A program made the position numbers and the translations under genes. DNA of 64,000 bases from Neorhizobium alkalisoli (GTDB lineage Bacteria > Pseudomonadota > Alphaproteobacteria > Rhizobiales > Rhizobiaceae), in the NCBI RefSeq assembly GCF_007829835.1, contig NZ_VIWP01000005.1:62001-126000 (forward strand). The letters are read 5' to 3'. Under the pieces are notes generated by a model. It was not told where the DNA came from. It did not search any database and saw nothing but the letters and a program-made list of their open reading frames with translations. Shown here piece after piece: positions 55,584 to 62,943 of the stretch; position 1 is the stretch's first letter, and each line of letters begins with the position of its first letter.

Positions 55584-56545
55584 CTAATCCTCGGGCCCAC
55601 CTTCCCGGAACTGCTTTGGAGAACAGCCGACAATCCGGCTGAATGCCGTGCTGAAAGCGCTCGACGACTGGAATCCCAGTTCCAGCGCAATCTCCCCGAC
55701 CGTGGATGCGCTGGACCGAAGCGCATCCCGCGCCAGCGCCATCCGCCATTGCTGGATATATTCGATCACCCCCATGCCCATAATCGTGCTGAAGCGGGAA
55801 GCGAAGCCAGATCGCGAAAGGCCGCAGAGGCGCGCCAACGTTTCGACCGACCATGGATGTGCGGGCTTTTGATGGATTGCGGCAATCGCTACGGCAAGCT
55901 TGGGATCGGCAAGCCCCGCAAGCAAGCCGGTCTCGCGCTCATCCATATCGATCGCAACCCGCCGCAGGGCCTCGAGCAGGATAAGCTCCATCAGGCGCCC
56001 GACGAAAAATTCGCTCCCCGGGTTTTGGGATCGGCTTTCCTCAGCATTCATCGCCAGAAGCGCCTTCAGATGCCCCGAGGTTTTGGGATCGCCCGCATTC
56101 AACTTCACGACCTGCGGCAGCATGCCCATCAGCAGCATTTCGTTGGCAGCATTGAAGACGAAGCGCCCGCCCCGCAACATGACCGGCTCGCCGCCATCGC
56201 CATCTCCGACGCTCATATGCAGGCGCCCGGTGGCCGAGACGAGCGCCGCGCTGTCAAGCGGGGCAGCGCCGGGATCGGAGGCAAGTGTGAACGGCGTTGA
56301 TGTGCGCACGAAGGCGAAATCATGCGGCCGCAAGGGCATCGCTCGGCGTCGGGACGCAGAAGCACACATGCGCCGCTTTCGACCCAGCAGAACAGAAGAT
56401 CATCCCGCTTGGGAAAGCTCACGCCCCATCGGCCGGCCGCATCGATGCCCGACCAGAGCGTTGCCTTCGGCCTCAACAAGCGGATCAATCCGGACAGCGG
56501 ATCGCCCGAATATTGGACGATCGATAAACGATCATGGCTCTTCAA
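55584..56545 (-). pseudogene. AraC-family regulator with a frameshift
   Basis: Two consecutive frames make one AraC protein. Frame one (56545 to about 56342) gives the cupin-type N-terminus DPLSGLIRLLRPKATLWSGI to CVLLRPDAE; frame two (from 56339) continues MPLRPHDFAFVRTSTPFTLA and ends with the two AraC helix-turn-helix motifs (ARLCGLSRSGFASRF and IALELGFQSSSAFSTAF). A one-base loss near 56340-56344 explains it. The first frame also has no ATG, only a TTG at 56545. Likely a pseudogene, otherwise a sequencing error. Confidence 0.8.
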
Positions 56546-56608
56546 TTATCGACCGCATCCCCTGCATGCCTAGAATGACGCTATCACGATAACGCAACGG
56601 AGATCATC

Positions 56609-56962
56609 ATGACAGCGACCATTCAGGAACTCTGGACCATTTATGCCGACGCATGGCGAGATGTTTCGCCGGAGGAGCGGCAGCGCCTTCTCGACGCATG
56701 CCTTGTCGACGACGTGACGTTCACATCACCGGACAACAACGATCAGGGGATTGCCAACTTCATACCTGTTCTGGAAAAATTCCAGAAAACCTTTCCGGGT
56801 GCCTATTTCGAGACGACCGACCTGATCGTTCAGAACAACCAGTCGCTTGCGACCTGGGCCATGACCGACCGGGCCGGGACCGTGCTTTTGAATGGCCACA
56901 GCTATGCCCGCTACGGCGAGCAAGGACGCATTGTCCATCTGGCCGGGTTCTGGCAGGTCTGA
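56609..56962 (+). CDS. SnoaL/NTF2-like protein
   Basis: 117 residues. The cone-shaped NTF2 fold is suggested by ELWTIYADAWRDVSPEERQRLLDACLVDDVTFTSPD and a C-terminal GHSYARYGEQGRIVHLAGFWQV. GGAG precedes ATG. Members are isomerases, dehydratases or binding proteins; no assignment. Divergent from the broken AraC gene, which may have been its regulator. Confidence 0.78.
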   Translation: MTATIQELWTIYADAWRDVSPEERQRLLDACLVDDVTFTSPDNNDQGIANFIPVLEKFQKTFPGAYFETTDLIVQNNQSLATWAMTDRAGTVLLNGHSYARYGEQGRIVHLAGFWQV

Positions 56963-57037
56963 AACGGACCATCAATTTCCGAACCGACAGAGATCCGCCC
57001 GGGCATATCAGCCCGGCCGGATCGATTGCAAAAACCG

Positions 57038-58591
57038 TCAGGCGATGATGTCAAAATTGTCGGCCGTGAGTTTCAGGCCATGGTCGAGCGTCGCGAACTG
57101 CACGGCCTTGCCGGCACCGCTGCCATCGGCATCGTACCAGAGCTTGCCGCTCGCCTTGTCATAGATGATGCGGTCGGAGGCATCATGCGCCTTCCTGCCG
57201 ATATAGAAGGCGTCGTCATCGAGATCGCCGACCTTGCCGATCTTCTTGAAGATGTCGTCGTCCAGCGCGATCACATCGGACTTCACCGCAAGATCGTCGA
57301 TCCTGTCGATATTGGTCGAGCCAAGCTTGGTGGTGAACTGAAAAGTGTCCTTGCCGGCGCCGCCGATCAGCACATCCTTTCCCAGACCGCCATTCAGCAC
57401 GTCATTGCCGCTGCCGCCGGAAATGGTGTTGGCGAGCTTGTTGCCGGTCAGGATATCGGCCTTCGAGGAACCGGTCAGGTTCTCGATCGACGAATAGGTA
57501 TCGCCCTTGGCATCGCCGGCATTAAGGCGGGACGCACCGAGATTGGCCGTCACACCCTTGGTCGCGCCGGCATAAGAGGCCGTATCCGTTCCCGCGCCGC
57601 CATAAAGCTTGTCGGCGCCGGATCCGCCGATCAGTACGTCATTGCCATTGTCGCCGTAGAGGCTGTCATTGCCGGAGCCTCCGTCCAGCGTGTCCTTGCC
57701 GTCGCCGCCGGACAGGATGTCGTTGCCGGCATCGCCATAAAGCTTGTCGTCACCCGCCTCGCCGTAAAGCCTGTCGTCACCGATCTCGCCACGGATCAGG
57801 TCATTGCCCGTGCCGCCCCAGCCGACATCATTGCCGCCACCGAGATAAAGCTGGTCATTGCCGCCACCGCCGAAAAATTCGTTGTCGTTGTAGCCGAAGG
57901 CGATCGTATCCTTGACGGTATCGGTGATGATGTCGTCATAGGCCGAGCCGATGACATCGGTAAAACCGCCGATCGAATCTCCTTGCGCATCGCCGCCAAC
58001 CCCGGTCGTCGCCGAGCCATAGGTGATGCTGATTGCCACGCCTGCACCAGACGATGCGTAAGAGACAGTATCTCCGGCATCGGCGCCGCCATAGAGAATG
58101 TCGGCCCCTGCCCCGCCTTCGATCAGGTCGACACCGGCGCCACCGCTGATATCATCATTGCCGGCGCCGCCATAAAGCTTGTCGTCACCATTCTGGCCGC
58201 CGATCTTGTCATCGCCGGCGCCGCCATAAATCGTGTCATTACCCGCGCCGCCATCGATCGTATCGGCACCGCCGGCGCCGTCGGCGGTCTGGTCGCCATA
58301 AAGGACGTTATCCAGCTCATTGCCCTTGATCACGTCGACGCCATTGCTGCCGCGAGCGTTCTCGATCGAACCGTAAACGATCAGGCGGTTGCCGGTCGTC
58401 GAAAGCTCGTAAGATCCGGCAGCCGCTGTGGCATGGCCATTCTCCGTGCTCCACGCAAGATCGATGCTGGTCGGGTTCGGAAAGACGCTGTTGAAGGTCA
58501 GCGTATCTATACCGCTGCCATCATCGTTGATTTCCTTGGTGGGCTGGCCGGACAAAGCCAGCGTATCAATCACATAGGTATTGTCTGCCAT
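57038..58591 (-). CDS. RTX calcium-binding protein
   Basis: 517 residues. Many nonapeptide GGxGxDxLx repeats between about residues 85 and 405 (GGAGNDTIYGGAGDDKIGGQ) form calcium-filled beta rolls. The last about 100 residues (KDTFQFTTKLGSTNIDRIDDL ... FDIIA) look like the uncleaved C-terminal type I secretion signal region. There is no N-terminal signal peptide. No enzymatic domain is visible, so an adhesin or surface protein is likely. No hlyB/hlyD-type transporter is near. Start at 58591 has AGGGAAGC upstream; the extension to 58648 is less likely. Confidence 0.9.
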   Translation of the reverse strand: MADNTYVIDTLALSGQPTKEINDDGSGIDTLTFNSVFPNPTSIDLAWSTENGHATAAAGSYELSTTGNRLIVYGSIENARGSNGVDVIKGNELDNVLYGDQTADGAGGADTIDGGAGNDTIYGGAGDDKIGGQNGDDKLYGGAGNDDISGGAGVDLIEGGAGADILYGGADAGDTVSYASSGAGVAISITYGSATTGVGGDAQGDSIGGFTDVIGSAYDDIITDTVKDTIAFGYNDNEFFGGGGNDQLYLGGGNDVGWGGTGNDLIRGEIGDDRLYGEAGDDKLYGDAGNDILSGGDGKDTLDGGSGNDSLYGDNGNDVLIGGSGADKLYGGAGTDTASYAGATKGVTANLGASRLNAGDAKGDTYSSIENLTGSSKADILTGNKLANTISGGSGNDVLNGGLGKDVLIGGAGKDTFQFTTKLGSTNIDRIDDLAVKSDVIALDDDIFKKIGKVGDLDDDAFYIGRKAHDASDRIIYDKASGKLWYDADGSGAGKAVQFATLDHGLKLTADNFDIIA

Positions 58592-58706
58592 GAGAGCTTC
58601 CCTGAAATATTGCGCTGGACCGGCAGCATAATCTCGCCGCTGCGGCATTTATTACTGGGACTATGCTAGCTTCTTTTCCCGTTCTTTCCAGATATGCTTT
58701 TGTGAA

Positions 58707-58724
58707 ATCGCTAATTTTAGCGAT
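58707..58724. promoter_or_regulatory. Palindrome upstream of RTX and COG0523 genes
   Basis: ATCGCTAA-TT-TTAGCGAT, perfect 8-bp arms. A second dyad, TCGATAC (58732-58738) with GTATCGA (58752-58758), lies next to it. Both are in the 315-bp divergent gap between the RTX gene and the metallochaperone gene. Confidence 0.5.
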
Positions 58725-58784
58725 ATGCTCATCGATACGGCACCCAATACGGTATCGAAACACCGCAGGCATGCGCCATCCGGC

Positions 58785-58804
58785 CGTTACGTAATTCCGT
58801 AACG
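58785..58804. promoter_or_regulatory. Palindrome, possible Zur-type operator
   Basis: CGTTACG-TAATTC-CGTAACG, perfect 7-bp arms, about 100 bp before the COG0523 gene. Zinc regulators commonly control such genes; the base match to a Zur box is only approximate, so this is an inference. Confidence 0.4.
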
Positions 58805-58906
58805 ACAAACCCTTTGAACTCGCCCCGGCTTGTCCTTATATGGAGCCGACAAGCTTTTGCGCCGCCCGGCGCCTCCTCAAAGTCACCAAAGTCATCGAGG
58901 TTTTCC

Positions 58907-60058
58907 ATGACCGACACAGCCACGACCAAGCCCATTCCCGTTACCGTGCTCACGGGCTATCTCGGCGCCGGCAAGACGACGCTTCTCAACCGCATTCTTT
59001 CCGAAAGCCACGGCAAGAAATATGCGGTCATCGTCAACGAATTCGGCGAGATCGGCATCGACAACGACCTGATCGTCGAGTCGGACGAAGAAATCTACGA
59101 AATGAACAATGGCTGCGTCTGCTGCACGGTGCGCGGTGACCTGATCCGCGTTGTCGAAGGCCTGATGCGCCGCCCCGGCCGCTTTGACGGCATCATCGTC
59201 GAAACCACCGGCCTTGCCGATCCGGTCCCGGTCGCCCAGACCTTCTTCATGGACGATGACGTCCGCACCAAGACCGAGCTCGACGCCGTCGTCGCACTGG
59301 TCGATGCAAAGCACCTGCCGCTGCGCCTCAAGGATAGCCGCGAGGCTGAAGACCAGATCGCCTTTGCCGATGTCGTCCTCATCAACAAGACCGATCTCGT
59401 GACGCCGGAAGAACTGGCCGTCGTCGAGGATGTCGTGCGCGCCATCAACCCGACCGCCCGCGTCTACAAGACCAGCCGTTCGGGCGTCGATCTTGCCCGC
59501 GTTCTCGACCAGGGTGCTTTCAACCTGGAACGGGCGCTGGAAAACGATCCGCATTTCCTCGACCACGATCATGAAGACCATGTCTGCGGCCCGGACTGTG
59601 GCCACGACCATCATCATCACGATCACCATGGCCACCATCATCACAACCATGATCATGGGCACGACCACGATCACCACCACCATGATCACGATCATGACCA
59701 TCATCACCATGACCACGGCCCGATGTCGCCGATCCATGACGTGACGGTAAAGTCGATCTCGCTGCGCGGCGGCGAGATGAACCCGGACCGTTTCTTCCCC
59801 TGGATCCAGAAGATCACCCAGACCGAAGGCCCGAACATCCTGCGCCTCAAGGGCATCATCGCCTTCAAGGGCGACGAGGAACGTTATGTCGTCCAGGGCG
59901 TGCATATGATCGTCGAAGGCGATCACCAGCGCCCGTGGAAGGATGGCGAGAAGCGCGAAAGCCGCCTCGTCTTCATTGGCCGCGAACTCGATTTCGACAA
60001 GATCGAAAAGAGCTTCCTCGCCTGCCAGGCGGCGGCGACCGAAACCGCGCCTGCATGA
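58907..60058 (+). CDS. COG0523 (CobW/ZigA-type) metallochaperone GTPase with His-rich insert
   Basis: 383 residues. Walker A GYLGAGKTT (17-25), metal-binding CxCC at Cys70/72/73 (NGCVCCTV), GTPase NKTD later, and a C-terminal CobW domain. Between them, residues about 219-271 are almost entirely His and Asp with two Cys (CGPDCGHDHHHH), a metal-storage linker. Zinc insertion or sensing under scarcity is the expected role; cobalamin cobalt insertion is an alternative. ATG at 58907 with GAGG upstream. Confidence 0.9.
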   Translation: MTDTATTKPIPVTVLTGYLGAGKTTLLNRILSESHGKKYAVIVNEFGEIGIDNDLIVESDEEIYEMNNGCVCCTVRGDLIRVVEGLMRRPGRFDGIIVETTGLADPVPVAQTFFMDDDVRTKTELDAVVALVDAKHLPLRLKDSREAEDQIAFADVVLINKTDLVTPEELAVVEDVVRAINPTARVYKTSRSGVDLARVLDQGAFNLERALENDPHFLDHDHEDHVCGPDCGHDHHHHDHHGHHHHNHDHGHDHDHHHHDHDHDHHHHDHGPMSPIHDVTVKSISLRGGEMNPDRFFPWIQKITQTEGPNILRLKGIIAFKGDEERYVVQGVHMIVEGDHQRPWKDGEKRESRLVFIGRELDFDKIEKSFLACQAAATETAPA

Positions 60059-60091
60059 TCATGAACATTCCGATGAATTCCAGATATAGGG

Positions 60092-60113
60092 CCGCCCCAA
60101 TGGGGCGGTTTTT
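60092..60113 (+). terminator. Hairpin with T run immediately before WD40 gene
   Basis: CCGCCCC-AAT-GGGGCGG-TTTTT ends three bases before the WD40 ATG (60117). It looks like an intrinsic terminator for the COG0523 gene and also pairs the only G-rich sequence that could be a ribosome site for the next gene. Confidence 0.7.
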
Positions 60114-60116
60114 CTG

Positions 60117-61103
60117 ATGCCGACAGTTGCTCCGCTTGATCTCGAAGGCCATGTCGTCGCCGCCCATTTTCTCGGTGACGTCCCGTTTTTCGCCACTGCC
60201 GCAGGCACCATCCATCGTCTGGACGAAGGTGAGAAGGTGACCGAGGCCCATCAGGGTCTGCTCACCTGCATCCGCGATCCGTTCAGCCAGACGCTGCTGA
60301 CGGGCGGCGAGGATGGCAAGGTTTTGCGCATCGGTCGCGATGGCGAAGCCAAGGTGATTGCCGAGGTACCGCGCAAATGGATTTCCGTCGTCGCCGGCGG
60401 CCCGCAGAACGCGGTCGCCTATGCGCAGGGAAAATCCAGCTTCGTCGTCCAGAACGACGGTTCGGTGAAGGAATTCAAGGAAGAACGCAGCGTCGAAGGG
60501 CTCGCCTTTGCGAGCAAGGGCCTGCGCATCGCCGCCGCGCGTTATAACGGCGTCTCGCTGCATTGGGTCGGCACCAGCGCTCCGGCACAGGATCTGGACT
60601 GGAAGGGCGCCCATACCGGCGTCACCTTCTCGCCCGATGGCCGCTTCCTCGTCACCATGATGCAGGAAAACGCCCTGCATGGCTGGAAGCTCGACGGCAA
60701 GCAGGGTGAAAACCGCCATATGCGGATGACCGGCTACCCGGCCAAGGTCAAGTCGCTGTCCTGGTCGGTCAAGGGCAAGTGGCTCGCCTCTTCCGGCGCA
60801 CCGGCCGCCATCGTCTGGCCGTTTTCGGCCAAGGACGGTCCGATGGGAAGAGCGCCGCTGGAACTGGGCACCCGTGCGAACATCATGGTGTCGCAGGTGG
60901 CCTTCCACCCGGCCGAAGAGGTTCTTGCCATCGGCTTCGTCGACGGCATGATTCTCGGCGTCCGCATCTCCGACAGCAAGGAGGCATTGCTGCGGCGACC
61001 TGGAAAGGGCGGCATTACCGGCATGAGCTGGAGCTCCAGCGGCAAGCTACTTGCCTTCTCGTCTGACGCTGGGGACTGTGGCGTCATCGATATTTCCGCC
61101 TGA
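60117..61103 (+). CDS. WD40-repeat protein
   Basis: 328 residues forming a beta-propeller. Repeats are recognisable as HQGLLTCIRDPFSQTLLTGGEDGKVLRI, GAHTGVTFSPDGRFLVTMMQENALHGWKL, VKSLSWSVKGKWLASSGAPAAIVWPF and ITGMSWSSSGKLLAFSSDAGD. No signal peptide, so cytoplasmic. It follows the His-rich COG0523 gene, a pairing I recall from other alphaproteobacteria, and is probably a scaffold for that protein (inference). Confidence 0.82.
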   Translation: MPTVAPLDLEGHVVAAHFLGDVPFFATAAGTIHRLDEGEKVTEAHQGLLTCIRDPFSQTLLTGGEDGKVLRIGRDGEAKVIAEVPRKWISVVAGGPQNAVAYAQGKSSFVVQNDGSVKEFKEERSVEGLAFASKGLRIAAARYNGVSLHWVGTSAPAQDLDWKGAHTGVTFSPDGRFLVTMMQENALHGWKLDGKQGENRHMRMTGYPAKVKSLSWSVKGKWLASSGAPAAIVWPFSAKDGPMGRAPLELGTRANIMVSQVAFHPAEEVLAIGFVDGMILGVRISDSKEALLRRPGKGGITGMSWSSSGKLLAFSSDAGDCGVIDISA

Positions 61104-61185
61104 TCGGCTTGTCGGGCGTTTACCGCCGCCCGATCGCGGCCGGAAAGTGGGCGGGCCCCACACCGGCCCGCCCACCCCTGGCACC

Positions 61186-61485
61186 TTAACGACGATTCTT
61201 GTTCTTAGAATTGTCGTTATTGTTGCCCGAGAGAATGCCCAGGCCCAACAGGCTGTTGCCGTTGTTGCCCGACAAGATGGCATTTCCATTCAGGATGGAA
61301 TTGCCGCTGAGGATGCCGCTCAGAACGCTGGTATTGCTACCGTTCAGAACGCTGATGCCCGGAGCGACGGCGATCGCGCCGCTGCCGATGCCACCCTTGC
61401 CCCCGGACAGAAGCCCGCCGGCCGAAGCCTGCGAGACAACTGCTGCCGAGAGCACGACAGCGATGGATATCATCTTGATTTTCAT
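61186..61485 (-). CDS. Small secreted Asn/Gly/Leu-repeat protein
   Basis: 99 residues. Signal peptide MKIKMISIAVVLSAAVVS, cleavage near ASA-G (22/23). The mature part is low-complexity and repetitive: ISVLNGSNTSVLSGILSGN, then SILNGNAILSGN and LGILSGNN, ending in a basic NKNRR. A period of about six to eight residues is suggestive of a beta-stacked, possibly amyloid-like or curlin-like fold; this is speculative. GGGAG precedes ATG. Divergent from an outer-membrane barrel gene. Not recognised as a family. Confidence 0.65.
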   Translation of the reverse strand: MKIKMISIAVVLSAAVVSQASAGGLLSGGKGGIGSGAIAVAPGISVLNGSNTSVLSGILSGNSILNGNAILSGNNGNSLLGLGILSGNNNDNSKNKNRR

Positions 61486-61695
61486 AACTTTCTCCCAGTT
61501 AATCAGCGCGATGTTGCGCAAGTCAGACCATAATATTAGCAATTTATTATGCAATAACATGCGTAAGTTATAATAAATCATTAAGCCTAATAGACCGGGT
61601 TTTATTAAAATTCGAATGATTTGAACTTCGGCTTTACTTGCGCTTCTTTTCGCAACGACGAAGACACGCGCAAAGCGTGCATAAGGCTTTCATTA

Positions 61696-61731
61696 ATCAT
61701 CTATCTATAAGGTTTTGCTTATTTAGATGAT
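61696..61731. promoter_or_regulatory. Inverted repeat in AT-rich promoter region
   Basis: ATCATCTA (61696-61703) and TAGATGAT (61724-61731), perfect arms, 12 bp before the outer-membrane protein start and overlapping a TATAAG -10-like sequence. The whole 61486-61743 spacer is far more AT-rich than its surroundings. Confidence 0.5.
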
Positions 61732-61743
61732 GCGAAGGCCAAA

Positions 61744-62913
61744 ATGCCCCGGCTTGTTCCTTTTCTTCTCTCGGCCTGCTTATGCGCGCCCGCGATCCCG
61801 CTCGCGGCGGCCGAACTGAACTTTGATTACGACCTGCGCGCCGGGCACAGTTCCAACCTCTTCGAGGACACCAACAAGCTGTCCGGCTCCTTTGTGGAGG
61901 CCGAAGGGAAGCTGCGCGGCACGATCGATATCGATGGATCGGATTTCACCTACGCGCTCTGGCACCGCGAAAAACGCCTGTCGCGCTATCATTTCGGCAA
62001 TGAGAACGCGACCGGCGTCAATCTCGGTTACAAGACGAAGCTCGGCGACAATGTCACGCTCACACTAGAGGGCGCCGCCTCGCGCACCACCGACGGAGAC
62101 GTGCTGGTCGCCGTCCCCGGCACGGTGGTCGGTTATCGCTCGACGGATCTGAATTATGCACTTGCGGGAAGCCTTGCCGCCGAGTTCTGGGGTGGCAAGA
62201 ACACGCTGACGGCGACCGTCAACCAGCTCGATCGCGGCAAGGCGAAGTTCACGACCAACCTTCTCCTTCCTTCGAAGATCGAAGCAGATGTTGCCTCGAT
62301 GGATCTGACGGCAACCCATATCCGGCCCGCGCTCTCCGGCGAGGTCGGTTTCACCGTTGCCTACCGCTCGTCCTATGTGCCGACGCTCGAACAGACGAAG
62401 CTGTCGCGCTTCCCGGCCTCCGTCCTGCGCGGTTCCATCGCCTACGGCCGGCAGCTTGCCCCGAACCTGACGCTGATTGCCGAATTCGGCGCAACCGCAA
62501 TCGACGGCGATGAACTCGGCTCGAATGTCCGCCGTGTCAGACCCTATCTGCATACGGCGCTGGAATGGAAGGCGACCGACCGGCTGGGGCTCGCCGCCGG
62601 TTACGACCGCGATTTCGGCATTACCGATATCGACGATCCGCTCGGCGAATATATCGGCACCTGGAAGCTGGCCGCGGGCCTGAAGCTGACCGACAGCCTC
62701 AACGCCAAGCTCGCCTACGAGATCGCCTCCAGCGAATGGATGTATTATCTCTACAATACCGAAACCCGCCGGCTCGTCGGCACGGTCTCCTGGCAATTCG
62801 CCAAGAACCACCGGCTGGAACTCGAATACCGCCACATCGACCGTAACGAGAAAAACGATCAGGAGAATTTCACCAGCCAGCAATATCTGGCACGTGTCGC
62901 GGGCTCTTTCTGA
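61744..62913 (+). CDS. Outer-membrane beta-barrel protein
   Basis: 389 residues. Signal peptide MPRLVPFLLSACLCAPAIPL, cleavage near AAA-E (23/24). Amphipathic strands dominate (YDLRAGHSSNLFEDT, LGYKTKLGDNVTLTLEGAAS, LRGSIAYGRQLAPNLTLIAEFG) and the last residue is Phe, the assembly signal for outer-membrane barrels. It resembles DUF560/BBP2-type barrels that accompany export or surface polymers; the paralog cannot be assigned. Divergent with the small repeat protein, possibly its exporter (inference). Confidence 0.8.
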   Translation: MPRLVPFLLSACLCAPAIPLAAAELNFDYDLRAGHSSNLFEDTNKLSGSFVEAEGKLRGTIDIDGSDFTYALWHREKRLSRYHFGNENATGVNLGYKTKLGDNVTLTLEGAASRTTDGDVLVAVPGTVVGYRSTDLNYALAGSLAAEFWGGKNTLTATVNQLDRGKAKFTTNLLLPSKIEADVASMDLTATHIRPALSGEVGFTVAYRSSYVPTLEQTKLSRFPASVLRGSIAYGRQLAPNLTLIAEFGATAIDGDELGSNVRRVRPYLHTALEWKATDRLGLAAGYDRDFGITDIDDPLGEYIGTWKLAAGLKLTDSLNAKLAYEIASSEWMYYLYNTETRRLVGTVSWQFAKNHRLELEYRHIDRNEKNDQENFTSQQYLARVAGSF

Positions 62914-62943
62914 TCCGACGCCATCGGGAAGCAGTGCCGGCGG

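Noticed and set aside
57400..58300. Short tandem repeats suggesting a CRISPR or satellite
   Set aside because: The periodic DNA encodes RTX nonapeptides and the units differ from one another; there are no spacers.
57026..58669. Plus-strand open frame rich in Ala/Val repeats opposite the RTX gene
   Set aside because: Its periodicity is the mirror of the GGxGxD repeats.
58729..58953. Minus-strand frame of 74 codons across the COG0523 start
   Set aside because: It overlaps the palindromes and the coding start of the metallochaperone, and has no ribosome site.
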